Assembly (NCBI GenBank): GCA_026182355.1
Contig: JAPFBL010000240.1
Coordinates: forward strand, 310,001-374,000
Length of the DNA stretch: 64,000 nucleotides
DNA from: Hermatobates lingyangjiaoensis
Taxonomy: Eukaryota; Arthropoda; Insecta; Hemiptera; Hermatobatidae
Reading direction: 5' to 3'
Of the stretch, positions 10,496-21,180 are shown piece by piece. The notes beneath the pieces were generated by a model. It did no database searches. It worked only from the letters and a program-made list of their open reading frames with translations, and was not told where the DNA came from. A program made the position numbers and the translations under genes. Positions within the stretch are counted from its first letter, which is position 1, and the number at the start of each line of letters is the position of its first letter.

Positions 10496-11105
10496 ATATG
10501 TATTTGGTTAATAATCTTACTCTGCTTGACCTGGTAGTGTATGCGTGTGTGTGTGTGTGTGTGTTATATTAAAAGAGTTTAATTATCAAATTTCATTTCA
10601 TCTTTATATTGCTGGGCATAACGAAATAAGAGCAGTAAGCATGATATTAATATTGTACTTTCTTTAGGAGTATGATATATAATATATGAAGAAAATTACA
10701 GTTTTCTGAAATTGATTAGAATCTGTTCATACGAATTTGATCAAAATTTCTGTGCCCTGGATTTTTGGTTGGCATTTAATATGTACCCGGTGCGATACAG
10801 TAAAAAATTTCCTTAAAAATCAGAAGTATTGACAATTTTTTTGTAGGGATGAATTAACTATCAACGTGCTCAGATTAAATAGGTATGGATGTTAAACAAA
10901 ACGCAGTAAAATCTAGATAATGCATATTAAATTGGTTACGTTTAATATGATAGTTACTTAATTAGTACAATTCTTCGTAAATGCAACAATTCGTTGTACT
11001 GTTAGGCAATATCAAAATGAAATAAACATATAACACGTATATCCATAAATGTACTTCAAAAGTTGAGCTACCTTTAATTGTTATATTGTTTTAAGTTATT
11101 CAATG
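10496..11105. other. AT-rich unassigned DNA with (GT)n
   Basis: (GT)n runs from 10544 to 10564. The remainder is AT-rich without a recognised frame or repeat. Confidence 0.55.
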
Positions 11106-11425
11106 TATACTTGAATGAGGTAAGCGAGAGTGTGTGGCCAGGCATTCTAAGGATTGAAGCAGACGCGGAGTGTGAACTGGGACGGCTAGCAGCGCAGGGT
11201 TGAGGCGGACAGACCAGAGTCTGACCCTAATGAATGGGTTAGAAGCAAGTCAGTTTGGCCGGATGGTTTTAGGGTCCTTCACTGCCCACTTGGCTCTTTT
11301 TGATCAGCCGACTACAGACCTCTCTGGCGCCTCGTCCACAATTAGTTCAACTTGGAGTTTTTGCAAAAACCTCTTCCTTCTTCAATCTTCTAACAAAACA
11401 CACTCACATTCTCTGCTAAATTAGC
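11106..11425. other. GC-balanced island, possible conserved non-coding or exonic DNA
   Basis: Base composition changes abruptly to nearly balanced (for example GGACGGCTAGCAGCGCAGG near 11180 and CTCTCTGGCGCCTCGTCC near 11320). A 74-codon plus-strand frame (11200-11424) crosses it but shows no recognised domain. No match to other repeats in the window was noticed, so single-copy host sequence is plausible. Confidence 0.35.
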
Positions 11426-12174
11426 AAAAGGGGGAAAAAAATTACACAAGCCGGAACACTCTTTTACCTGAACTCAAATTAATCTGTCTCCTCGTTTCAA
11501 ACAGGAGCAGTCTGCATTTAAAAACAACATTCCACTTAAACGCAATTATATCAGTTCAATAAACCTCTTTCTCAGTAACTGCAGCTCCCTGAATTGATCT
11601 TCTTCAATAAAATTTACATTTCAAAATACATGTAAAATACTGCAAAAATCGTTTTAACAGTTGATTTAATAAGAAAATCATCTTTCAAAATGTATTATTT
11701 ACCATTATAATAAGAAACTAAGAAATTATAAATGTATGTTTATAGGGAAACCAGAAGACAAATTTAAATTTAAAACGATGTTGCATTAATAAATTGCAAT
11801 TTCAATAATTCTAGATTTAATAAAAAAAACCCACATTTTTACAATAGTAAATGACTAAAAAGTAGCACCAAAAAATAATCTCTAGATAAATGCAACTCTA
11901 AAAAGAAAGGTTCTTCGAAACGTATTCATAACTTTACTTTCTACTTCCAATAGTGAGAGAGTATAATCCATCACGAAATTTTAGCAAATGATTCATTAGA
12001 GATATAGAAAAAACATTATTCCTATCCATACAACTTCATAAAAAATAAACCAAAAAAACAATGACAATGACAACAATGATAGTCAATGTTCATTCAAACT
12101 AGACAGTTGTGGAAATCCACAGAATATTTTTCTTAGTAAAATAATCTTTAATGTGATATTTAATTTTTCTGCTC
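11426..12174. other. AT-rich unassigned DNA
   Basis: Nothing recognised beyond short poly-A runs and ACAATGACA-type short repeats near 12060. Confidence 0.5.
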
Positions 12175-12300
12175 CATAATTGTATACTTCTGCCTATGAA
12201 GAAGGTTTTAAATATGGAGAAATGTTGGCAATGATAGTTTAATTTGAACCTGAAGAATTGACCGAGTCCTGATAAAATTTTGTATATATAAATATAATTT
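12175..12300 (+). repeat. Family I hairpin repeat, single arm
   Basis: GCCTATGAAGAAGGTTTTAA leads to GAGAAATGTTGGCAATG, followed by TTTAATTTGAACCTGAAG and ACCGAGTCCTGATAAAATTT. It is the same family as 40304-40735 and 37735-37850, where the hairpin reads GGTTTTAAATAAAACC before GAAACGTTGG. Confidence 0.75.
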
Positions 12301-12398
12301 TGATATAGATATAATTTTGTATATAGATATAAAACCAATTAGATGAAACGATATTTTAAACTGAATAAAGTTAGGAATAAATAAAGAATAAATATATA

Positions 12399-12401
<3 letters not shown>

Positions 12402-12437
<36 letters not shown>

Positions 12438-12815
12438 GAGGTTGGTAGCAATCCTTCTTAAAATCATATTTCTAAAAATTTTATGCTTGGTTACCTTTTA
12501 GAGAGTTTAGTCGTAAATTTTATACTTTTATACTTTACACTTTATCCTATACCCTATACTTTAGTCGTAAGCTTGGCTTGATGATGGTCTACGAGGCCGA
12601 AAAATGTCGTTGTTTTATTGAAAATAGTATTTAGTTAGTTATTTAATAGTGTTAGATATAAATAGTGTCACAATGTGTATTTGTGAAAACAAAAGTTTGG
12701 GCCAGTTGATTTTTATATTCCCCGAGCAACTGAGAAGAGCCTGTAGGACATTAGAGAAACTCTCTAAAAAGGTAACCAAGCATGAAAATGGCATACAATT
12801 TTTAGAAACATATAT
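12402..12815. repeat. (TA)n followed by a foldback with a TTGATGATGG hairpin
   Basis: (TA)n at 12402-12433 precedes the left arm (GCTTGGTTACCTTTTAGAG, about 12485-12505). The inverse, CTCTCTAAAAAGGTAACCAAG, lies near 12760-12782. Between them is the core TTGATGATGGTCTACGAGGCC followed by GAAAAATGTCGTTG at 12577-12612, in which GGTC pairs with GGCC. Confidence 0.7.
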
Positions 12816-12819
12816 ATAA

Positions 12820-13060
12820 AAAGATTTCACATAAACACGTGAAATAACAATCAATGATCAAACCACAATAAGAAAATGGGAAAACAAGACTAAAATCTTT
12901 CAACCGCAACAAGCGGTCCTCGTCAGAGTCAAAAACCCAACTGGTTTTTGTTGGGTTTTTGATCCAACTGTTCAGTTGGGTTTTTGACTCTGACGAAGAC
13001 CGCTTGTTACGGTTGAAAGATCTTAATCTTGTTTTCCCATTTTCTTATTGTAGTTGATCA

Positions 13061-13062
<2 letters not shown>
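12820..13062. repeat. Foldback repeat family A, copy 3 (nearly full)
   Basis: Both arms are almost complete. AAGATTTCACATAAACACG and AATGATCAAACCACAATAAG head the left arm, and the right arm ends TTCTTATTGTAGTTGATCA. The spacer is made of CCAACTGG/TTGGGTTTTTGA elements. A long (TA)n follows immediately. Confidence 0.93.

Positions 13063-13063
<1 letters not shown>

Positions 13064-13119
<56 letters not shown>
13064..13119. repeat. (TA)n microsatellite, about 56 bp
   Basis: Pure alternating TA next to the preceding foldback. It illustrates the constant association of the foldbacks with TA arrays. Confidence 0.97.
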
Positions 13120-13122
<3 letters not shown>

Positions 13123-13320
13123 GTTTAAACCACAACGGAAAAAGGAAAAAAATTAATTTAATTTAAACAACTACTTTAATGGTTTTTTTATTTTCTTCAA
13201 AATAAAAGGATGATGAGAAGGAGGAATTATTTAAACAACTAGAAAAACAAATGAAGAAAACAACTTCAAAGAAATCTGATAAATTATTTTATGAAAGATA
13301 TATATTTATATAAAAACTTT

Positions 13321-13321
13321 A

Positions 13322-13370
<49 letters not shown>

Positions 13371-13507
13371 CATATTCAGATGCCGACTAAGAGTCACCGC
13401 CCTGCATTCCTGCTGGACTCTTCACTCTTCGCTCTTCACACCTCCTGAGGACGACGATGGTCCAAATATCGATGTGTTATGTCTGTGTCTTTCCTTCGTT
13501 TTGAATT

Positions 13508-13549
<42 letters not shown>

Positions 13550-13555
13550 TTATTA

Positions 13556-13598
<43 letters not shown>

Positions 13599-13600
13599 AT
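13321..13600 (+). repeat. (CT)n/(TA)n arrays flanking a hairpin repeat
   Basis: (CT)n then (TA)n to 13365, then the repeat 13377-13511, then (TA)n at 13513-13544 and 13561-13596. The repeat contains CACACCTCCTGAGGACGACG followed by ATGGTCCAAATATCGATGTG and ends TCCTTCGTTTTGAATTTATT. It is a single arm of the foldback present at 30244-30488. Confidence 0.88.
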
Positions 13601-13635
13601 CAAACCACAATGTTTATGTGAAATCTTGTATACAT

Positions 13636-13765
13636 ATAACAAGGTTTTAAAATAAACACGTGAAATAAAAATTAACCCCTAACCACAGCAAGAAATCTGA
13701 AAAAAAGATTACGATCTTTCATCCGAAACTTGTTGTCTTCGTCAAAGTCAAACTAATACTGAGAT
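13636..13765 (-). repeat. Degenerate family A arm
   Basis: TAAAATAAACACGTGAAAT, CTAACCACAGCAAG, ACGATCTTTCATCCG and GTCTTCGTCAAAGTC track the family A left arm in order with many substitutions. It is clearly older than copies 3 and 5. Confidence 0.75.
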
Positions 13766-13774
13766 ATATATATA

Positions 13775-14032
13775 CCATATATACTTTTTCGTTGATAATA
13801 CGATCCGAAACGGACAAATATAGTTCAACGTAGAAAAGAAACATAGAGAAATCAATAGCACACACTTATAGTCTCTAATTTTCGGTTTGAACCGTCTTCA
13901 GGAGAGATAAGAGAGGGAGTGCGCTTGGTTTCCCTCTCTTATCTCTTGTGAAGAGGGTTCAAACCGAAAATTAGAGACTGTAAGCGTGTGTTTTGATTTC
14001 TCTATGTTTCTTTTTCTACATTACACTATATA
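13775..14032. repeat. Foldback repeat family B
   Basis: The left arm starts CTTTTTCGTTGATAATACG and includes AGTCTCTAATTTTCGGTTTG. The right arm returns with TTCAAACCGAAAATTAGAG and ends at TCTATGTTTCTTTTTC. The turn is near 13922 (GTGCGCTTGGTTTCC). The hairpin core on either strand is the CTGAAGACGGTTCAAACCG type, followed by AAAATTAGAGAC. Confidence 0.88.
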
Positions 14033-14033
14033 T

Positions 14034-14238
14034 AAAAAGATTTCACATAAACACGTGAAATAACAATCAATGATCAAACCACAATAAGAAATGGGAAAAC
14101 AAGACTAAGATCTTTCAACCGTAACAAGCGGTCTTCGTCAGAGTCAGTTGGGTTTTTGACTCTGACGAAGACCGCTTGTTACGGTTGAAAGATCTTAGTC
14201 TTGTTTTCCCATTTCTTATTGTGGTTTGATAATTGATT
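14034..14238. repeat. Foldback repeat family A, copy 5 (near-perfect palindrome)
   Basis: Left arm from AAAGATTTCACATAAACACG through CAAGCGGTCTTCGTCAGAGTC; the mirror arm runs to GTGGTTTGAT. The two arms match almost exactly over about 85 bp with a spacer of only around 10 bp, so transcripts would form a long hairpin. (TA)n follows at 14245-14293. Confidence 0.94.
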
Positions 14239-14239
14239 A

Positions 14240-14296
<57 letters not shown>

Positions 14297-15304
14297 AATA
14301 AACAAATGATATAAAAATCAATCGATATTATCTCATTCTGCATACGGGGTTTTCCAGAATGAGTAAAATCGATGTCATCAATTTATGCAAATAATTGATA
14401 ATACTCTTATCACAATAATCAATACAAAGAATGCAGTACGTAACTTACAATAACATTTTAATTATACTTTTAAATTAACACTAGATTCCAATATAAATTC
14501 TGTAAAAAATCCTATACAATTTGCACTTGAAATAAGATGAGAAATATTTAGTTCTAAGAAGTGGTAAAAGTCGCATACCCACCGTCACTTCTTTCCCAGA
14601 GATGAAAGGAAGACATGTCCTTTCTTTTCCCGTCCTCCAAGTGGTGCTCTTGTGACCAAATTTCGCTCTCATTCTAAAAACCCTTCAGGTAGTCTACAAG
14701 ACTAACCGACCGTAACTCAGTAAATCTCACGTTTAGCCGCAGGCTGTCAACACAATTCCTCTTAAATTTTACTCCATTAAATAAAATTCAATACGGTTTT
14801 CAACCATTCATCTTCACCTCTTTCTTTTTTTTTCACTTTTTTTTTATTAATAGTCATAACCTCAGCTGTCCTGTTTTTCTTTTGTCAAAATTGAATCCCT
14901 CTGAATACATTACATATTTGAACTATACAACTATGTTTGAGTTTAAACAATACATAGTTTCTGAGGAGACAGATGTGATTACGAATACAAACCTGGGATT
15001 CCAGATAACTACCAGGTATGTAAGGACAACCTTACTATGGTATGTAAGATTAGTTACCAAGTAACTAATTCTAAAAGCATACAATTTTCGTGAATTATAC
15101 ATCATTTTGATCATGAAATGGCAAAGCATATGAATGATATAATCATTTGTTTCTAAAAAAAAGAATTTACAATTAACAAAAATACAGCTTGCATGAGACT
15201 CAAAAGAGGACTTAAAGTACTCACTAGCTTTGCATGTTTGTCACACTTCCCATAAGTTTACATTATTTGAATGATTTCCAATAATTAAATTATTTTTATT
15301 TATT
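14239..15304. other. (TA)n, then unassigned DNA with a GC-balanced island at 14560-14780
   Basis: (TA)n occupies 14245-14293. The island near 14560-14780 (CACCGTCACTTCTTTCCCAG, TTTAGCCGCAGGCTGTCAAC) is less AT-rich than its surroundings and carries a 63-codon minus-strand frame without a known domain. The rest is AT-rich, and overlapping short frames at 14882-15129 on both strands are not convincing. Confidence 0.4.
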
Positions 15305-15657
15305 ATTATAGTATAACTACCTACAAAGGGGTAACAAGTAATAGTCTTGACAGTTAGCATTGCTGAGTAGATCTCGGGGCCAACATCTTTTTAGCCTCCT
15401 CTTAAGGAATGTAGTGGGATGATATTTGTTGAATGAAAGAATTTAGGTTGGAGGGTAATGATTCATGAAATTTGCGGTATCGTGATCGGATTTCCTGGTG
15501 GACAAAAAGGATTTTCAAATCGTTATGGATGGTATCGTTAGAAACATAAAAGAGAGCTTGTACAGTTTTGCGAAGGATTTTGGATTGGGTTGATTGGATT
15601 ATTTGGATATTTGTACGTTTGGTTGATCCCCAGATTTCAAATCCACAAGTCTAAATC
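15305..15657 (-). pseudogene. Jockey-group LINE, 3' end of reverse transcriptase ORF
   Basis: Reading the minus strand from 15655 gives TCGFEIWGSTKRTNIQIIQS, then QSKILRKTVQALFYVSNDTI and HNDLKILFVHQEI. These match the thumb/C-terminal region of Jockey-clade LINE ORF2 (YGIqlWG...N.eiiQr.QsK.LR...aP.Yv.N..ih.Dl). Further on, in another frame, RRLKRCWPRDLLS matches the terminal RRLKRR.P.DL motif near 15395. Stops and frameshifts show that it is dead. The 3' end sequence recurs at 62703-62878, so both belong to one family. Confidence 0.88.
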
Positions 15658-15990
15658 GGTTTCAGTTAAAATTTATTCAAACTGTTTATTTAAAGTTAAA
15701 ATTGTGAAACCCTATTCGCTTAAAGGATATTAGTAGTTCTCATGTTCAAAACTATCTAATTTATTATATTGACGGAACAATCTGTTTGTTTATTATGAAG
15801 ATCAAGGAACAGACCGAACAGTATATCAATTATAGTATCCAACGGCTTCAACAGTTTCAAATCCCACTTGACCAAAAACTTTGTCATAAATAATCACTAA
15901 TTTCACCCTAATTTTAAAATGTTAATTATGAATTATAATTTTTGACAGTTACGAGCAAGCCTTATGAGATTAACAAATCCAATATCTAAT
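15658..15990. other. AT-rich unassigned DNA
   Basis: Upstream of the LINE remnant on its strand. I could not extend the LINE homology here and no repeat was recognised. Confidence 0.45.
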
Positions 15991-16520
15991 TGAACTTAGT
16001 GAGGAAAAATACATGAAATCTTCACCACAAGGATTTAATTATACAACGAGTTTCGAACACTTCTTTTCCATCATCAGGTACATGTTGTCATGTACTCCTG
16101 GAAGTGGAAACAGTAGAACTGGAGGCGTAGTTGTGGGAATGTAGCGATAGAATCACGGCCGTCTTTATACCGTTTGACAGAATAGATAAACTCTCTCCTC
16201 CTGCAAGTCGAAAAGACACTCTAGCAGGCTTGGATTACCTCTGATCGTGTGTCTGTCGACACGGACGTTGGCAAGTCTCAGAGTCCCACCGCACACTTTT
16301 GCTGGTTGCCTCCATTTGAATACCACCATACCACCTGACGCTGGGATGGCTCTAATGTCCTTATTAAATACGCCAGACATTCACAATACACTATCTCTCA
16401 ACATTTACTAGTTGCCTAAGCGTGAATCTTACATACTTTCAGTACGATTCACGCATTAGTCATGTATTTCTCCTCACTAAACATGAGTAAATACCACACA
16501 ATACATCTTGCATAACCGTG
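15991..16520 (-). repeat. Family E-like repeat enclosing an unrelated insert
   Basis: The inner motif ACAACGAGTTTCGAACACTTC...CATCATCAGGTA (16043-16080) is a minus-strand CTGATGATGG...GTGTTCGAAAC core. The left edge GAACTTAGTGAGGAAAAATACATG is inverted at the right edge as CATGTATTTCTCCTCAC near 16460, then AACATGAGTAAATACCACAC as in other E copies. Between them, 16090-16380 has balanced composition and an open frame, described separately. Confidence 0.75.
16165..16380 (-). other. 71-codon open frame inside a foldback repeat
   Basis: The frame begins MSGVFNKDIRAIPASGG and continues VVFKWRQPAKVCGG to a stop. Its GC content is near 50%, unlike the neighbours. I do not recognise the protein. 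It could be a captured host exon, a piece of another transposon, or chance. No start context or splice sites decide this. Confidence 0.25.
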
Positions 16521-16814
16521 AGATAATTAAACTTTTTTGCAAAAATGAGCTATCTCCAAATTTCTTTAGTGTTCACATATTCCTGAGCATTACTAATAAA
16601 GACCTATCACTTCCTTCAATGGTACTAATTATAATACAAAACTCTTTTGCTCTTCCAGCTCTTTAAATCGTAAACACGGTCTGCAGACCGTAATTTACTA
16701 CAGCCTATCCCGTTCTGTCATCTAACTAAAAGCAAGTGTGTCTGTTTTACCTTGCAAATTTCAAAATGTAATTTTATATTTAACAAGTTGATACCATGTT
16801 ATAAAGTTTTATTA

Positions 16815-16900
16815 TACGATAACATGAAGAAGAGAACTAAGTGTTTTGAACGGGTTGTTTTCTCAATAAAACATCTTTATGTGGAGATTTTTTCCTTAAT
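16815..16900 (+). repeat. Degenerate family E hairpin arm
   Basis: AACATGAAGAAGAGAACTAAG then TGTTTTGAACGGGTTGTTTT, AATAAAACATCTTTATGTGG and AGATTTTTT retain the order of family E with an eroded hairpin. Confidence 0.6.
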
Positions 16901-18121
16901 TCTAATAATTTACAAAAAAAAATTATGAAAGGAGGGATATTTATGTGGAAGTAAGTAGAGACTTCGTATTTTTTAGGTAATTAATCAATGATTATTTCGA
17001 TCGTTTTGAATATTTTGCTAAGTGGTTATGTTAATAAAGATCTCTGCGATGGGCGATAACCGGTTTTCCCTTTTTGCAAGCTGCATCTATCGCTGGATAT
17101 TGGGCAAAAGCTATCCTCCCTTTTGATTTGGTAGTTTCTCCCTCAAGTCTGTTGGAGCGTACCAACAGGCAGCCTAATATGACATTAAGGAGTCGGCATG
17201 CCACAAATCACCCTAATAAATAACTCTCGGGTCCTCAGCTTCTCAATGGACTCCTGCCATCACAAAGGAGCACCGCTGCGTCCCCATTCCCCTATTATCA
17301 ACCAGTCCCTTAATCCCTCCATCTTTTTTTTATTCCCCCCCCCCCCCCACCCAGCATCCCTTCCATTATCAACAATTTGTTCCTTCACTGGAAATGACTC
17401 TTCATTCGATTCCAGTCCGTATTTCGTATTCAGTAAACATTAGTTTTGGTTGGTATGCTTTATATTATGCCCCTATTAGTCACACTTTATGAATCCACAC
17501 ACATCTGCTTCTATCCTACCAATAAATATCAATATATTTCTTTTTCTAATCCTCAACGAAAAAACTACTTTAAATAATTCTTTGTGGCGTAATCTGTAAT
17601 GAATTTTTATAGCTTGTGTCCACCATTATAAGAAGCCTAATAAAGTTTAATTAAAAGATAGGAATACGTTTATCTGAATTAATTGTGCATTAGAAATTGT
17701 GGATCTGAAAAAAATGCTGATCCACCCTGACGTCGAAAAGTTTATCTTATATCTATAGTTCAATATGAGTAAAGATACACAAATAAGAAAAGACCAGCAC
17801 CTAGAGTTCTAGAGTTTCAACCTTTCGGCAGCAATAAATAGAGGGGTCTCGTATCACGGTGGTGCAGAGACATTTCAAAACCAATACTGCAGCTACACAC
17901 ACTCCCATTTGAAAGGAGAGGAAAGGAAAAGACCAATTATTCTTAAGAAAAAGGGTGAAAAAAGAAAAATATTTGATAAGAAACAAAGGAACTTATAAAT
18001 ATAACTGAGGGGAAACTATATAACTGACAAAACTGTAAGGTACACATGACTAAATTAAAAGCAAACAACAGGATGAAAAAATTGGATGGAAAAGAAAAGA
18101 TAAAAGCAAAACAAATATTGA

Positions 18122-18125
<4 letters not shown>
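16901..18125. other. Unassigned DNA with a GC-balanced island (17040-17300)
   Basis: The island includes GCGATGGGCGATAACCGG and TGGAGCGTACCAACAGGCAG, looks non-repetitive and has no recognised domain. A C-rich tract lies at 17334-17349. The segment 17790-17900 is also less AT-rich. The remainder is AT-rich. Confidence 0.4.

Positions 18126-18170
<45 letters not shown>
18126..18170. repeat. (TA)n microsatellite
   Basis: Alternating TA of about 40 bp. The 81-codon minus-strand frame across it is an artefact of the repeat. Confidence 0.95.
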
Positions 18171-18175
<5 letters not shown>

Positions 18176-18718
18176 TATAAGGTATAAATTAGAAAATTAA
18201 ACAAATTCATATAAAAAATATAAATATAAAAAAATGAAATAAAATATCTATAAATATTATTGAGACATTTTATAGGTCTAAAAGTATACATATTAATCAC
18301 AATATTTAGAATTGTAATGATTTATGAGTTACATTTTTGCATTTGATGGGTGTTTAATAGTTCGTTGTATGATTTCATTTTAAGTAAGTACCAAATATTT
18401 TCAACAAAACTTAATCTTTGGCTTTTAAAGCCAAAGAAACCAATTTCTGATCTACTATTGATCCATATGATTGTATACAAGTAAATACAAAAAAAATATT
18501 AACATCTTATTTCATATTTTTCCTTCCTTAATCAATAGTTTTATATCTTTCGTCCATCTTTCAGAGTGGAGCAAAAGATCAGATGAACAACATCAGAAAT
18601 CGGCCGAGCAAGGAAAGAAATTTACGACTCAGCTCTTTCAATGTATTTTAATTGCTATTATCAGCCTCTGTGGTGCAAATAATCATAATATAACATATGT
18701 AATTATTATCAAACGATT
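18171..18718. other. Unassigned DNA with a possible exon-like patch
   Basis: A pyrimidine-rich run TATCTTTCGTCCATCTTTCAG ends at 18564 (20 of its bases shown would read as an acceptor). The following 120 bp encode EWSKRSDEQHQKSAEQGKK in frame. I do not recognise the sequence, and without a matching donor or homology it remains a weak exon candidate. Confidence 0.25.
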
Positions 18719-19010
18719 ACAAGAAAAGAACACGTAAATACAACACACAACACGCTTCAATATTTTGACCTCCTCATCAGTAGAAGGAGGAGAAGAAATG
18801 AATTCTGCTCGGCTGGCAAACAGCAAAACAACAGTTGCAAAACAGCTTGGCTGTTTGCCAGTCAATCAGAACTCATCATCATCATCGTCGTCGTCATCAT
18901 CATTATCATTATCACTATCACCATCATCACCTTCTTCTCCTGATAACAATGGCATCGAAATATTGAAGTGATTTGTATGTTGTTTCTATGTCTTCTTTTC
19001 TTGTAGTCAT
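18719..19010. repeat. Foldback repeat with GAAATATTGAAG hairpin and (TCA)n spacer
   Basis: The left arm CAAGAAAAGAACACG...CGCTTCAATATTTTGACC is mirrored on the right by GGCATCGAAATATTGAAGTG and CTTCTTTTCTTGTAG. The plus-strand core is CTCCTGATAACAATGGCATCG followed by AAATATTG (18937-18968). The spacer has a perfect inner stem, GGCTGGCAAACAGC/GCTGTTTGCCAG, and a (TCA)n/(TCG)n tract at 18870-18930. Confidence 0.8.
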
Positions 19011-19194
19011 TTGATATGTTGTCCCAGCTGACTGTTTTATATTTGGAATATGTAATTATTAATCACTTTTGACCACTACTTTCATTCTGTTGCTAACTTG
19101 TATTTTTATATATGATTACAAGGAGATATATATGTATACAAATAATGATTAGTGACTAATAAAATAAGAGTTTCTGTACGTCAAATTGAATTCG

Positions 19195-19880
19195 ATTATT
19201 CGGCTGTTGAAAATGAACCCAGTTAAAGCATCCTCACAATTCTCTATGTTACAATTATATTTACATACGACGTTGGTTTGTTAGAAGGTTGATTTCTTCT
19301 GTATATTGTTTCTGGCTACCACTCTTAACGTTGTTCAGCCTGAATAATGAATTCTGAGTTTTGACTTGGGTCTTCTGGATTGAGATAAGTTGTGCTGTTC
19401 TTGATTATACCCTTTAGTATGCGTTCATCTATTTTATAGGACTTTCAGTACTGATTTTTGCCGTAAACTGTCTTTGTTGCACCTGTGGTTTGTAGGACAT
19501 TTTGAAGCTTATGACTATACAGTCAACATATAGAGTTTTTTATTTAGATAGAGTAGAAATAAAAGCTGTTAATAAAAGCACTTGTTTAGCTCTTTTGTCT
19601 CTTGCATAAGCATTGAAGATGCTTTATATACCTTATGAATGAGTGTCACGATCATTCCATTGTTGTACATTTCAGAGCAATTGTTTCTAGAGTTCAGATG
19701 AATTTTGCTGTTGACTTCAGAAGCTTTTCTCACACTACTTGATCAACTCTTTTAGTTCCTTTGTGACAAGAGATCCTTGTAAATTCTACTTACTTATCTT
19801 TAATCTAGAGGCACATCAAAGGCTCTTGTATACCTTCTGTAATGCATACCGTAGATGAAGCTTTTAGTGGTATAATAATT
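19195..19880 (-). pseudogene. Penelope-like element remnant (RT end and GIY-YIG start)
   Basis: Minus-strand translation shows VYKASSMLMQETKELNKCFY near 19570-19640, which resembles the segment after the PLE reverse transcriptase. Closer to 19200 it shows VVARNNIQKKSTF, a stop, then QTNVVCKYNCNIENCEDAL. The latter aligns with the entry of the PLE GIY-YIG domain (IRNN...TNVVY.Y.C....C), seen more fully at 29207-29479. Stops and frameshifts are frequent. The identification rests on pattern recall, so it is moderately certain. Confidence 0.6.
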
Positions 19881-20226
19881 AAATCAAATAAAAAAGATTG
19901 ATACTGGTTGTTTATTCTGGTCGATATCTAATAAATTCATCAATAATTGATCAGTTATAATATGACTAGAAAACTATATTCAAATTAAGCAAATAACTTA
20001 TAAAACCTCTTTGGGTCTGAAAATGATATCTAAAGCTTTGAAATAGCAGACAAATTCACTATAGGAGCAGCATCATTTATGATTTTTTAAATTTTCTCGT
20101 GTAATGAGTTGGCAGTTGATCGTTTCCTTGTTTCAGGTATGCGGCACCACGTGCAAGTGATCAACTCTACATCTTCAGAGATATTTCTAGGATCAGTTGT
20201 AGTTGCCCTCCGCAGAGCAGGTTTCA
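19881..20226. other. Unassigned DNA
   Basis: AT-rich at first, then a more balanced patch around 20090-20226 directly before the SINE. A 66-codon minus-strand frame spans the patch and the SINE start and is not convincing. Confidence 0.4.
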
Positions 20227-20490
20227 ATGGTTGCAGTTCCACAAGGGAACACATATAGTCCGAACGTTGGGCCCTTTGTGATACCATACAATGAAGATTG
20301 ATTCTACATTGGCAATCCTAAATTATGGCTAACTGAAGTGTCTTTAGAGTAGAGATCTTTAACGAGGAGCTGATATCGTACAGGCTAGAGACCGATGGCT
20401 TAACGTCCTCTCCAAGGGACGACGTGCTGAGATTTATTCAACTCTCACCTGAATAAATTGAGACCAGAGTGGGTATTATCCTGGAAATCC
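20227..20490 (-). mobile_element. tRNA-derived SINE, 5'-truncated or degraded copy
   Basis: On the minus strand the body reads ATTTATTCAGGTGAGAGTTG, GACGTTAAGCCATCGGTC, AAAGATCTCTACTCTAAAGA, ATGTAGAATCAATCTTCATTG and GTATGGTATCACAAAGGG, then AACGTTCGGACTATATGTG. It matches the SINEs at 33188, 35102 and 52037 in order, but the tRNA-like head is mostly lost (only GTGGGTATTATCC-type B-box debris at 20476). Confidence 0.85.
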
Positions 20491-20669
20491 AACAATCTGG
20501 TGGGCAACCTGGAAATCCTTTTTAATCAGGTTATACTTTTCGTTGAGCCAAAATCAATATTTGTGGCTGTTTTTCTCAAATAAAGCAACTAAATAAAACT
20601 TAAAAGTGTCCTATAGGGGAAAAAAGTATTGTGATATGATCCAGTTTTCAAAATAATATTGCAATAAAT

Positions 20670-21180
20670 TTCACGTCACATCAGAATGGTGACAATAAAC
20701 AAGCGGATAAGTTAGCCAAGAATGGGTCCATTCTACCCCACTTAGACACCAACACCTTTCTGGGCTCGGCATACTTAAATTCATGTGGCTATGGGAAAGG
20801 TCTGAAAAGAAGTGGCTGCAGGACAGGAGTAGCAGCGCTCTACTATTCATCTGTGTTGAAAAGTCTCCCTCGTTCTACTGGTGTAGTGATTTTCTATTTC
20901 GTCAAGAAACATGATTCCGTCTAGCCTCACACTACACCTAATCGTTCTAGCCTAGCCGATAGATGTAGATGAAGCTCAAATTTCACAGTTACACAATATT
21001 AATGTGAACCGCGAATATTAATGCAACACATCCAGAATGCATGAAGAGCCATATTATTACTTGTTCATAGCTTGAAATCGTCGAGAGCGATCTGGTTATC
21101 ATATCACCTAGGGTAGCTTGCCAGACACTGGATGGAAATGACAATGCCAATGGAAAGTGTAGTACACTTGTTGAAACCTA
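20670..21180 (+). pseudogene. LINE RNase H domain and C-terminal remnant
   Basis: The plus strand reads SHQNGDNKQADKLAKNGSIL from 20676. GDNKQADKLAKNGS corresponds to the GNEKADELAK motif of RNase H domains found in I/R1-group LINEs. Downstream fragments in shifting frames resemble the usual C-terminal region, including HPECMKSHIITCS near 21035, reminiscent of a CCHC knuckle. Multiple stops show decay. Confidence 0.65.

Noticed and set aside
13291..14321. Frames containing YIYIYIY runs (also near 18055, 28146, 51531, 55888)
   Set aside because: Translations of (TA)n microsatellites.
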